Shown: positions 1-10,025 of the stretch, piece by piece
Layout: each line of letters opens with the position of its first letter
Numbering within the stretch: the first letter of the stretch is position 1
Source of the DNA: Clonostachys chloroleuca
Taxonomy: Eukaryota; Ascomycota; Sordariomycetes; Hypocreales; Bionectriaceae
Assembly (NCBI GenBank): GCA_037952775.1
Contig: JBANAY010000003.1
Location: forward strand, 18,972,001-19,036,000
Length of the DNA: 64,000 nt
Direction of reading: 5' to 3'
The notes under the pieces: generated by a model
What the model was told of the DNA's origin: nothing
Seen by the model: only the letters and a program-made list of their open reading frames with translations
Database searches by the model: none
Translations under genes and position numbers: made by a program

Positions 1-117
1 GCTGAGTCCAACATGAACGATCTCGTCTCTGAGTACCAGCAGTACCAGGAAGCTGGTATTGATGAGGATGAGGGTGATGAGTACGAGGAGGAGGGTCCTA
101 TTGAGGGCGAGGAGTAA
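1..117 (+). CDS. Beta-tubulin, C-terminal fragment cut by the window edge
   Basis: The first 117 bases encode the last 38 residues and stop codon of beta-tubulin. Visible are the end of helix H12 ([16 protein letters not shown]) and the acidic, Glu/Asp/Gly-rich tail ending in EGEE, which lies on the microtubule surface and binds motors and MAPs. The protein polymerises with alpha-tubulin and is the target of benzimidazole fungicides. The GTP-binding part lies outside the window. The H12 sequence is practically invariant in fungi, so the family is certain; which paralogue (tub2/benA type or a second copy) cannot be told from the tail. Confidence 0.97.
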   Translation, partial: AESNMNDLVSEYQQYQEAGIDEDEGDEYEEEGPIEGEE

Positions 118-554
118 ATTCGCCTTTGATCTATAATTGCTTCGGTAGCTCCGCAAGGTTGGGTCAAGCTTCAGGCATCTTACGGCCTGAACTAATTTCC
201 ATTCGGAGTGCTGTGATTCTTGTAAAGAGGATTCGACCTCATGACATTCAAAGGGCGTTGCGATTCTCAAAGTAATTGTGCACGGCCAAAACTTTTAAGA
301 AATATATCAATTGAAGTACGATTGTACTCACTTTTAATGGTCCCAATATTGTATTCTCCATGATCACTGTGAATGATGAAACTGATATCAGTATGCGCAT
401 CCTGAAAGCTATCCACACGTTGTGGTGGCTCAACACGTGATACTATTAGTCAGCACCAAAAAATCCCCATCGCCGTGTTCCCAACGTTACAGCTTCATGC
501 AGAAAGCCTCGAGGGCGTCAGTCAAATCCAACTGCGACAGCCCCATTAAGCTCA
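118..554. other. Intergenic: tubulin 3' flank and uL6m promoter
   Basis: No gene recognised. The first part, with AT-rich stretches, is presumably the beta-tubulin 3' UTR; the remainder should hold the promoter of the uL6m gene. Short reading frames here have no recognisable protein content. Confidence 0.6.
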
Positions 555-1487
555 ATGGCTTCATTAATAGCTCCCAGAAGGGCCAAGCTCCTGGCAAAGG
601 CCACGCAGGCCTCGAGCTCGACCGCCCTGCCGAGCTTCCTCCTGCCCGCCTGGCAACAGCAGCCCGGAGCAGCCTATCGACAGTTCTCGACGACTTCCCT
701 GCAGTGCTCGAAGCTGGGTCGGACCCCGCTCGCCATCCCCCCGGAGTCGAGATTCTGATGAGCGATCTGAAGACGGTTGGGAGCGCCACATCTTGGAAGC
801 CCTCCAAGCACAGGACGATTACGGTCAATGGGCCTTTGGGTTAGTGGGGAGCATTCCATTGGGGGAGATTGGACGATACTTGGTTCTGTTTCGGGGTTGC
901 TAATTGGGTGGTTTATAGGGTCGTTGAGTCTGGATGTGCCGGAGTTTGTGAACCTGAAGCAGGATCTGGAGAACAAGACTGTTGAGCTGAGCATTCAGGA
1001 CTCGAATGCTCAGAAGCAGAAGGAGATGTGGGGTACGTTTACGGAGAGATGAATTGATTAAAGAATCCGAGGAGGGATTTGAGCTTGTGGACGGATTTGC
1101 TAACAGCATCTTTTGTTAGGCACGTCGTGGGCGTACCTCAACAACTACATCACGGGCGTCTCCGAGGGCCACACGGCCATCCTGCGGCTCGTGGGCGTGG
1201 GCTACCGAGCGACGGTCGAGAAGCGAGGCGCGAAGGAGGAGTACCCCGGGCAGCCGTTCCTGTGCCTGAAGCTCGGGTTCACACACCCGGTCGAGGTGGG
1301 CATCCCCAGGGGCGTCAAGGTGACGACGCCGGCGCCCACGAGGATCCTGATCGAGGGCGCGGACAGGGAGACCATCATGTCGTTTGCCGGCAAGGTGCGC
1401 CTTTGGAGGAAGCCGGAGCCGTACAAGGGCAAGGGTATCTTCATCAACGATGAGACGATCAAGCTGAAGTCGAAGAAGATCAGTTAG
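555..1487 (+). CDS. MRPL6: Mitochondrial large-subunit ribosomal protein uL6m, with one frame break
   Basis: Structural protein of the mitochondrial 54S subunit (bacterial L6 family). Exons are 555-839, 919-1032 and 1120-1487; both introns (79 and 87 nt) are GT-AG and the second has a GCTAAC branch site. The N-terminus is a basic, Ser/Ala-rich mitochondrial presequence; then come SKLGRTPLAIPP, the L6 strand region, and the signature WAYLNN...GYRATVE and VRLWRKPEPYKGKGIF near the C-terminus. The reading frame breaks inside exon 1 at the run of six C at 737-742: the upstream frame stops after IPPESRF while the downstream frame carries the expected VEILMSDL. With seven C the exons total 768 nt, giving 255 aa. 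I regard the gene as functional with a sequence error; a real single-base deletion is the alternative. Confidence 0.9.
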
Positions 1488-1759
1488 AGAAGGAGAGAGA
1501 GAGGGGGAGGGTATAGCCAGCTGGTTAGGGAGGCTGAGCGAGCCTCGCCGTGTAAAGTGTACCTATAATGCATGCGCGGATCGTGTACGATTCTTTGTAA
1601 AAGCCAAATACAAAATCTATATATATTCGTTCGATGTGACCCTGCCTATCGTTTAGAAACTAGCTGAAAATTTTTCATTACTTCGAGCTTATAAGATTCC
1701 TTTTTATCTTTCAAAATTTTCCTTTATTATTTTTTTTTCTTTTCTTAGAGAACTGATTG

Positions 1760-2838
1760 CTATTGCTTAGCATTCAGCACCTCCTGTACAGCGGCCAGAA
1801 CCTTGGCGTGGGAAGCAGCAGGCGCAGCAACGACGCCCTTGTTGTTCGCCAGCGTCCTGCCGATTCCGAAATACAGTCTGTTGCCGTGAATGTCGGTGAC
1901 CTGCCCCCGGCCTCGCGGACGATGAGGTCGCCGGCCGCGTGGTCCCAGATCTTCTCCTGGTAGGTGGCCTTGACGGGCAGGCGCAGGTAGATGTCGCCGG
2001 CGCCACGGGCAATGGAGCCGTACTTGGCCTGGCTGTCCATGCGCACGCTGGGCTTGGTAATTCCGAGCTTCTGGGCGATGTTCGCCTGGTCGCCGTGGGC
2101 GGAGTGGCCGGCCTCAACGCTCTCGCAGAAGGTGGCGTCGGCGAGGGAGTCGATGGACCGCATGGAGATGGCCCTGCCCCCCTGTTCCTTGGAGGAGGCG
2201 GCGAGGGGCCGGCTGGTGGCGCCCTGCCCCAGGACGGCGGAGAAGAGCACACCGTGACCCTCGTCATCGGTCCCGTTGGAGCCAATGTCGGCGGCGAGGG
2301 GCGCCTTGTCGTCGACGGGCAGGTTGGGGCAGCCGAGGACGCCGACCTTGACGTCGCCGTCGACCATGAGGCCGAGGCAGACGGCGTACTGCCCGCCGCG
2401 GAGGAAGCCCTTTGTGCCGTCGATGGGGTCGATGGCCCAGATGCGACCCTTGTTGCCGCCTGTGCTGTTCCCCTGATCGATGAGGTCGAGCATCTCGTCG
2501 GAGTCCTTGATGGCGCCGCCAAGGGCCTGCTCGGAGGCGGCGTCGTCGAGCTTGGTCGAGCGCACGAGGTCCCAGATGGTGTTTTTGAGGTTCTCGTCCG
2601 TTCGCAGCTGGGCGGCCTCCTCCTCGGCGACGATGGCGTCGTCGGGGAAGTTGTGGCGGAGGGCGGCGATGATGAGGGCCTGGGCGCCAAAGTCGCCGAT
2701 GGTGACGGGGGACTTGTCGTTCTTGTCGACGGTGCCCTTTGCCTTTTCGTGGAAGACGCGCTTGGTGAGGATGGAGGCCCGCTGGACGGCGAGCTGGGCA
2801 ATGTACAGCTCCTGGCTGTACGCCGACGAGGACGACAT
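1760..2838 (-). CDS. MET22: 3'(2'),5'-bisphosphate nucleotidase (Hal2/Met22), with one frame break
   Basis: Mg-dependent, Li/Na-sensitive phosphatase that removes the 3' phosphate of PAP and PAPS, keeping sulfate assimilation and RNA turnover from being poisoned by PAP. Inositol-monophosphatase fold: VAEEEA (metal site) and the signature WAIDPIDGTKGFLRGGQYAV, then WDHAAGDLIVREAGG near the C-terminus. No intron seen. The frame breaks at the run of five C (plus strand) at 1904-1908, just after REAGG; one more base restores the family C-terminus (QVTDIHGNRL...GRTLANNKGVVAA) and a stop at 1760-1762, giving 359 aa, the normal length. The start at 2838 (MSSSSAYSQEL) is where homology begins. The frame stays open upstream to 3144, and a Met at 2961 would add 41 residues including a hydrophobic segment (see findings). 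Confidence 0.92.
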
Positions 2839-3712
2839 GGTGCGGCGGGTGATGAGCGACGCGAATGGGAGGGAGGAGAGGAAGAGGCGGGGACCGAAAG
2901 CTACTGGGAAGAGAAGGATGGCCAGGATGAGTACGATCAAGTATCTACAAGTATGGGACATGGGAAGAGGGAGACTAGTATTAGTAGTAGTACGCAGCTC
3001 AGCAAAGTGGGTGGTTTTAGCTTGGGGTTGAACTCTGGTTTCACGGCTGCAATTGGCATCTCCAACTCCGGAGTACGTCAACTCATGGCGGGGCAATAAG
3101 CCGATACGTGGCTGTCGGTGTGGCAGTCGGGCTAAACGGCGCAATCATGCTGAGCTGGTGGGGGTCCTTGTGGTTTCATAGTGTCCGAGTGGTATGGGTA
3201 TACGTAAAGGTTTAGGAATCAGGCCATCAATTGGACTAGAAACTGTCGAGATTTTGGACACTGCTCTCGTGGTTTTGTCGAGTGTCGTTGCTGGTTAACA
3301 TTCCTAACAAGGAAACCAGCTCTTTAAATGTGCTGCCGCGCCGCATCTGAAGTTTATCGTGACGGACCGTGGCGGGGCACTTGGTTATCTTATCAGACAA
3401 GGCCAGACAAGATACTTTTCTCTCATGTTTGACTTGACGGCTGAATATATCCGATCTAGCCAATGATTATGAGTTTTAGAAGTTGGATGAAGGCATGTAT
3501 TATGTCTAGAAATCCCTAAATCGTTTATAACACTAAGCAGACAAGCCAATGCCTCGCTCAAATCGTCACCTTCCAACAGTTGCCAAGCAATATCTTCAAC
3601 ACCAGCTTAGTCATCCACTCTATACTCTAACTCCCAAATGGCAGTGTCACAACTCTTGATTTGAATACTTCAAAACCACAGCCATATCCCAAAGACACCC
3701 ATCCCACCAGAA
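2839..3712. other. Divergent intergenic region MET22 / FMC1
   Basis: Upstream region shared by MET22 (minus) and FMC1 (plus). The part nearest MET22 (2839-2961) may be coding if the upstream Met is used. Otherwise I see no gene, tRNA or repeat. Confidence 0.6.
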
Positions 3713-4048
3713 ATGGCAACCTCCCCCGCCCGCATCCGCTCCATCTACCGCTCCCTCCTCCGCGAGCTGCCCCCGCGCCCCATCCTCGAGTCCCCGCGCT
3801 CGGACATCCACAGCCGCCTCCGGACGCACTTCTCCGCCAGCAACCAGCCCGACTCCTCCCTCCCGGCCGCCGTCAAGGCCGGCCAGGCCCAGCAGCTCGC
3901 CGCCTACCTCCGCTCGCAGCGCTGCTACGTCGACCTGATCGAGCGCTACAACCCGGGGATGAACATGGAGGACGACGAGCGGATACGCCTCACCGCTAGG
4001 AGGGTCGGCATGGACATGCCCGTCGAATACAAAAAGGACGGCCAGTAA
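3713..4048 (+). CDS. FMC1: Mitochondrial ATP synthase assembly factor FMC1
   Basis: Small LYR-superfamily protein of the mitochondrial matrix. In yeast Fmc1 supports Atp12 during assembly of the F1 sector, mainly under heat stress. The 111-residue single-exon product begins MATSPARIRSIYRSLLREL, the helix characteristic of Complex1_LYR/FMC1 proteins, continues with a Pro-rich linker and a second helix (VKAGQAQQLAAYLRSQRCYVDLIERYNPG), and ends in the short FMC1-type tail (ERIRLTARRVGMDMP). The length fits the family. The start has a good context (AGAAATGGC), and no other Met fits the conserved start. It is convergent with the next gene. Confidence 0.9.
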   Translation: MATSPARIRSIYRSLLRELPPRPILESPRSDIHSRLRTHFSASNQPDSSLPAAVKAGQAQQLAAYLRSQRCYVDLIERYNPGMNMEDDERIRLTARRVGMDMPVEYKKDGQ

Positions 4049-4674
4049 ACGGCCTCATCGCTGTCCGCTATCAAAAAATTATGGCTTGGTCTTGGGATGG
4101 CCTCTATGGCGAGATGAAGAAGAAGAAAAAAGCATAATCGCTCTTATAGGATTCGATGTTAAAACGATACATGTACGACAAAACGACGGATCGTGATTGA
4201 TCAATAAAGAAACTTGGAGCGACTCCTTGGTTACGAGAAAGGCACTGACCAGGAGTGTATTATATCCTTTCACATGTGGAATACCCGTGTATTAACTCTG
4301 GGATTTCAAAGTTTTCTTGGTGAAAAACTGACGAGGAGCAGTGATATGAATTGTATGCGAGGAAAATGTATTAATAGGAATTAATAGAAATGCATATGAT
4401 TTACCACCGTGGAATATCCTGAAAGTCGTATAATGCACCGCTCTATGAAAATTGTCCGGAAACTCAGGATAAATGCAAACAGAAATGACAGGATGCTCGG
4501 CAGCTCTGATGCTCGAGCGGGTATCATTGTCAGAAGCCGCCGGGGCGAATGAGGCAATATAAATGCGAAAAAGAAAAGAAAAAGCCCGCCCATATCTCTC
4601 GGGGCATTTTACTTTACCAAATGACTTTGTGCTTGCGCTTCCTGAGCTCTTCTTAGTTTCCTACCGTGACGCGG
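4049..4674. other. Convergent intergenic region
   Basis: AT-rich 3' flanks of FMC1 and of the 1183-residue protein gene. I see no coding potential, tRNA or long repeat. Confidence 0.6.
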
Positions 4675-7600
4675 TCATCCCTCAACGAGGGAGTCATCCC
4701 ACCCACCAGTCTCCAAAAGCCATCCAGCAATTCTCTCCTTGACACTGGCAATGCTCTGTGCAAGAGCATTATTCCACTGGTCCTGCACAACACGGACCTT
4801 TTCTTTGAGGTCTTCCGTCAACCGCCGATCTTCGCCCTGGCGCATGGCTCTTGACCTCTCCTCTCTTTGCTCAGGACTGATCGGCGTGCCATCTGCTTCC
4901 TTGATTTGCGTGGCTAGGATCTTGGCCTTTGCATTTGCCACGGCTTCCTTTGCTTCGTGCAAGAGGCACAAGAGATTAGTGTGGGCCTCAATGAATTGGT
5001 ATGTACTTTTCTCTGTATGGAGAAGTAAACTGAGGAGGTACTGCATTGGGTGATCGCGATAGGCAGGGTTTTCTTCATATTCAGAGGCGGGGATTTGAAT
5101 ATTGAAACCATCCAGCTCGGTTGGAATACTCTCGAGCAGCCGAGAGAGAGGAGGGGCAATGTCCCAGAAAGCAGACAGTTGTAGAGCAATGCCCTTGTGC
5201 ACGGCTTCGTCAACGACCTGACGGAAATCTCTTGCGCGGTCTAGAACCTCATTGGCATAGGCCAGCTCTCTGTTCGCAGCATCCTCAGCAAAGAAAGCCT
5301 CTGCACTCTTTAGCTTCTCTGTGTTTCCAGCAAGCCGGTAAGGCGTGATGATCACATCACGGTAACGCCCATTTCGATCAGATAAGATATCGAATATAGC
5401 TCGGTGAAGTGTTTCTCGTGCTTCAAATATCCACTTCAGCAGTGTCAATTTCTCAAGAAGTTCGGGTCGGTCATCGCCTTCTTCCTGAGGCATATCGGCA
5501 TCCATTTGCCCGTCGTCGAACAGATGCTCAGACAAGGAAGCGTAGAGTTCAGTGGCTCGAGAAATTCTGCCTGTTAGAAGGTCATTCAAAGGCATAATGA
5601 CAACATTCTGGAATTGTTCATATTCCGCTTTCTCCAAATCCTTCTTCTTGCTGTCCTCATGCAATTTCAAGTCGGCCTCAATAGCTGCCGCGTCCGCATA
5701 TCCCATGTGACCAGAGCTGATTTCCTGGTGAAGATTTGCCCTGAGTGCTTGGTGACGCTCGGTGGACTCCTTTGTAAAATCTTCGCGTCGCTTCGTGCTG
5801 TCAGCTTTGTACTTCTCCTTCACCTTACTTATCTCCGACAGGTCGCTCAGAGCGCGCACGGCCGTCCTCGTTGCGCTGAGCTCTGGGTGATTATTTTCTA
5901 CTGCTGGGTGATGTCGAGGGTAAGGAGGTGGCAAAGTTACAAGCCTTGACACATCCAGAAATCCTCGACCGCCAGGCGCAGGAGAAGGGGTTGATGCAGT
6001 TTGCCCAGGCGAGAGCGGGAACCGTGAGGGCTGCGGCGTACACACACTTTCCTCGTCATGCCAACCGGTCTTCTCTTGTGGGTAGTCGATGGTTGATCCT
6101 TGCTCGCTCAGGGTTCCCTGTGTGCTTGCGTTCATTTCAACCTCTGCCCATTGGGTTTTGGGAACGCCCATGTATTTGGACTCTCGCTTGGATCGTTCCA
6201 CTCGTTTTGAACCATCGCCCTGTGAATCTGTCTCCCACCAACGACTCGACGGGCGCCCCCGAGAACTCCCATCGCCATAGTTGTCACTAACGCTCATACT
6301 TAGAATAGGTGAGAGCGATGGCATGTAGTTGGAGTTGTAGTTCGCTCCGCCTTGCGCACCAGCACTCGGCGATGGTGGCAGCCGACCCGAAGCTGGGGCA
6401 GAACTTGGGCCACTCTCTGCCGGTGGGTTAGATTGGAGAGAACTCGCCCTGGAGCGTTGGGGACCTGCGGAATCTGGTTTGCCACCATCTTGAGATGTCA
6501 CAGACTCACGCCTTGGAGCTACCATTGGCCTGAATAGATCCCGAGTAAGATCAAAAATCTCGGAACCCATTGCCCCGATTGCTGATGAATATCGTTCTCG
6601 GCGAATGCGGGATTCGTTTACAATAAAGTCGGCGAACAAGCGAACGCGGTCAGCGTCCGAAGCGGCGGTCGATTCGCTGGCTGCAAAGGCTTGGAATCGC
6701 TCGATAGTGCCGGCCGCAAATTGGTCAGCACTCTGTGTCCTCATGGCATCTTTTGTCGAGGGTGTCCGAGAACCTGCAGGAGGCCGTGAACTTTCTCGTG
6801 CATTGGCGCTCGACGCTGACTGTCCGTGAGGAGGGGGAGTTGGAAGTGCTTTGGGTACGACGGATTGCGAGCCTGTCGCTTGATGACCAAGTCTTGAAGG
6901 AGTAAAGGGGGCGATCGATGTGTTCAACATCGGCAACTTGCCAGAACGCACATTGGGGGTGGAAGTATTAGATCCAGGCCGGCTTGATTCTCCTGTTTGA
7001 GGTCCTCCACCGCTCGCACTCCGAGGTGTTGTCAGAGGACGAGGCGCGTTACTAGAACCACTAGGTACGACGATATTTGATATGTTATGAGGATTCGTTC
7101 CCTCTTCAATAGAGCCGTGACTTTCCTGGCGAGTCCGACTTTCTGCCCGTCTTTGAATAATCGTCTTATCGTGACGCACCGCACCGGCTCGGTTCAACCC
7201 ACTCGCACTTCCTGAAGACTGCAGGGGCTCTGGAACTTGGTCTGACTGCTGCGCCATCTCTGTGTCTATTCGCAGAGAGCGAGACTGAACGCTATCCGGG
7301 CGAGGTGGTTGGTTACTCTCGTCAACCCAGTTTGCAGGTGTCGGCGGAACTGGATCCAGCGATGATCCGCTGCTTGGGGGCGGTCGGCGTGTGGGTGGTG
7401 ACATTAAAGGCACAGATGTCCTCTCTACCGGCTGCACACTATGTGACCTAGAGCCAGGTGGTGGCGGCCCTGGAGGTGGTGGAGGGACTCCTGCTGGCCA
7501 TTCCCATCTCGTCTGTGAGCCTGATCTCGAGCGTGCGGAAGTGGGAGTCTCGACAGCGCCAGCCGACATTGCTCGCCGAGCAGCGGGAGGGTGGGACATG

Positions 7601-8283
7601 TCGAGAGTTAGGCTAGGGCGCATAGACCCTGGGCTCTGGAAAATCGTTGGACCCATACTCTGTCTTGCTGCTGGCGCAACGCGTGGTCTAGGCTCGGGCG
7701 TGGTTGGCTGCGGTTCGGTTTCTCTTCTTCTACTGAGGGAAGGGAGACCAAACCGTCGTTCTCGTGATGGTCCCCGTCCCCCGGACCCTGGAGGAGGTGG
7801 GAACGAAACATTGGCCGCTGGTTCGGGAGACGAGTGGTAAAGATGAGGGTGCGGCAAGCGAGGAACGGGCGGCGTTGAGACTGGCGTAGGTTGATGTTGG
7901 TCAAATGCTGAGCTCACTGGCCGTGGTTGCTGGCTCCTGGGAGGACTGTATGGCGGAGGAGGCGGAGATACTGTCAATGGATTAGCTTGCTGTACGAATT
8001 CTCGAGCGCTACATTATGGCGATAGAGAAACGGAAGAAAAATAAAATTGCTTGGTACCTTGCGGCTCAGCACCAGTTTGTTGGCGAGGCGCCCTCGATGT
8101 GACCCATTCTTGAGGGTTATATGGTTGGATGGCGCTCACCGGTGTTTGAGCCACTTGGGTGTTTGAGGATGCCATTGAGACCGCAGAAATAGGCGTACCC
8201 TGTTGAGAATGGAAGAGTGTTATTGATGTGGTGAGAGGATTGAGGCCGAGCCGGAGACTCGCTGGGTCTCGAGAGGAGGACAT
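4675..8283 (-). CDS. Large conserved-looking protein of unknown function, disordered N-half and helical C-half
   Basis: Not recognised. Exons are 8283-8058 (MSSSRDPASLRLGLNPL...) and 8000-4675, joined across a 57-nt intron whose only in-frame acceptor I can find is CTCGAG at 8003-8001; the joined frame reads QEFVQQANPLTVSPPPPPYS and gives 1183 aa. Residues of about 60-470 are Pro/Ser-rich low complexity. A short ordered segment follows (FADFIVNESRIRRERYSSAIGAMGSEIFDLTRDLF), then more disorder. The last 350 residues or so are predicted long helices and coiled coil, rich in Glu/Lys/Leu. There is no signal peptide, membrane span or catalytic motif. This architecture suits a scaffold or cortical protein, but that is only inference. 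The intron boundary is the least certain part of the model. Confidence 0.8.
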
Positions 8284-10025
8284 GATGGATTGGCTCCGAT
8301 TCCACGGACCAGCATTCGGGAGGAAAGGCGACGGGACCAACCAGTGAAAATTGTCGCGTTTCGTCGACGATGTAATCCAAGGCGAGATACGACCAAAGTA
8401 GGAGTCGGGAACTGTAGACGGCGGGCCTGTTCTCAAATACGGGCGTCAACGTCGAGCCGTCGGCGCAAGCTATGATTGGGCCATGTGAACCGTCGGCACA
8501 AACCTAGAAATCGAAGCACTCTGGCGATGGAAGCGAAATGGAGGGTGACAGCCGAGTGTCGCGATCCGGGACTGACAATGGCAGTGGTGCAGAACCAAGA
8601 ACCGATCACTAACAGGCGCAAAGGTGGTGGATGGATGCTACCCAGAAAACCCAATCTAGAAGAGACAGCAACGGCGCGATCCAGACAATGCCGATAGGCA
8701 AGGCAGCAGGACGTGAAACATCAGTCGTCGGTCTACGCCTATGCAACAGCAGACACGGACGTCTGGCGGCGTTGGAAGCAGCGAATGGAGGAGGGGAGCG
8801 GGAGAGGATGGAAGATGTACACGCCTTGCAGTGGGCGTTGGACCTGGGCCGGGGTGGGCCTAGCTGTTGGGGGCAGGCTGCAGGAGGACATACATAGAAC
8901 AGACAAGGATTGAGATGGGCTGATGGAGTCTGGTATGTCTGCATAGAGCGGCATGCGGGTAGCATCCAGAGCAGCCGTCCCTGAGCGTCCACCGGCGATG
9001 GAGAAGGCGGGCAGCAGAGGCGTGAGGGGCGGCGGGAGACAGCGATGGCAGGCACACCCACAGCAGGCCTTTCGGGAAGTAGGTGGTATTGACAGGCGTG
9101 ATCGTCCAGAAGCAGGCACCCCACCCTCCACTATCGTCCAGCATCGACGCCTGCCACCGGCGTATTTGGAGCGAGGCTGCTAAATCTAGGGTATCATCTA
9201 TGCATGTACGTGACGGATCCATGGGTGCATGTAGGCAGCAGGCGACCAACCCGTTCGCCATGATGACTTTATTTTCCTGCCAGTGGCACACATGGCATCG
9301 GCTATTCTGGAAGGACCACGCCACAACCTCTCGTCCGTCTGCCCACCGACAGTTCGCGTAGTGCGACCCAACCCGCCGTACCACCTCTGGTGACAGTTCC
9401 GAACTATCTCTTTGTTCCCCCCCATCTCTCGTTTTAGACAATGGCTGGGGTGGGCTGGCTCTAAAATTAGCACATCCGCCACCAACAGAGCTGTCCATTG
9501 GCTGAGTCTGGGTGGAGAGGAGCTTGCTGGGCGCTTAAATTGAGAAGGGTGGTCCCCTCCTGCAAGGGTTCCAGGGGGCGGTATTCAGCACTGGTTTTGA
9601 CACGGCTCACGGAAATCTGTTCAAGATCAGGAATGTGCTTGAACCGGCCTGCAGGCTCTGCAAAGCAGGATTAGCTGATGGGGCGCCATTCTGCTTCATG
9701 CGGTACGGCATCCGCGCTCTGGATGTGAGTCAGGCAAGACACCGCAGTCAATGCCCATAAGAACGTCCAAAGATCCATACATAATGGTGGTGGACCAATG
9801 GGGATATGGGATCAGTCAGTCGACGGCTACAAGAGGTAAGCCCAATAAGAACGAATGCTTGATTAAAACATCTCACCAAAACACCGCTCTAGACTTGGTA
9901 GCCTTTGACTGATACTGGAGACCACAATACTGGAGACCACAATGATAGGTAAAAGATATGACCAGCGCAGGTAATTCTATTGATGGTTTGTGTATTCTTG
10001 GATGTTTTATGTATGTCACCCTATC
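8284..10025. other. Long intergenic region upstream of the 1183-aa protein gene
   Basis: 1.7 kb between the start of the 1183-residue protein gene and the 3' end of the DUF3433 gene, both on the minus strand. The region must hold the former's promoter and leader. Reading frames here (for example 9498-8860 minus) are rich in Cys, Arg, Pro and Ser with no recognisable fold, so I treat them as chance. A purine-rich stretch lies at about 8760-8870 and a 15-bp tandem duplication at 9914-9943. Confidence 0.6.
9914..9943. repeat. Perfect tandem duplication, 2 x 15 bp
   Basis: The unit ACTGGAGACCACAAT occurs twice back to back (9914-9928 and 9929-9943) in the non-coding tract downstream of the DUF3433 gene. 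It looks like a recent slippage or repair duplication and has no evident function. Confidence 0.9.

Noticed and set aside
1939..3099. Long open frame (386 codons) on the plus strand opposite MET22
   Set aside because: It is Gly/Val/Asp/Glu-rich and mirrors the GC-rich third-codon bias of MET22; no fold or motif is visible.
8609..9498. Overlapping minus-strand frames upstream of the 1183-aa protein gene
   Set aside because: Composition is Cys/Arg/Pro/Ser-rich in all frames with no consistent start or splice structure; more likely promoter and leader.
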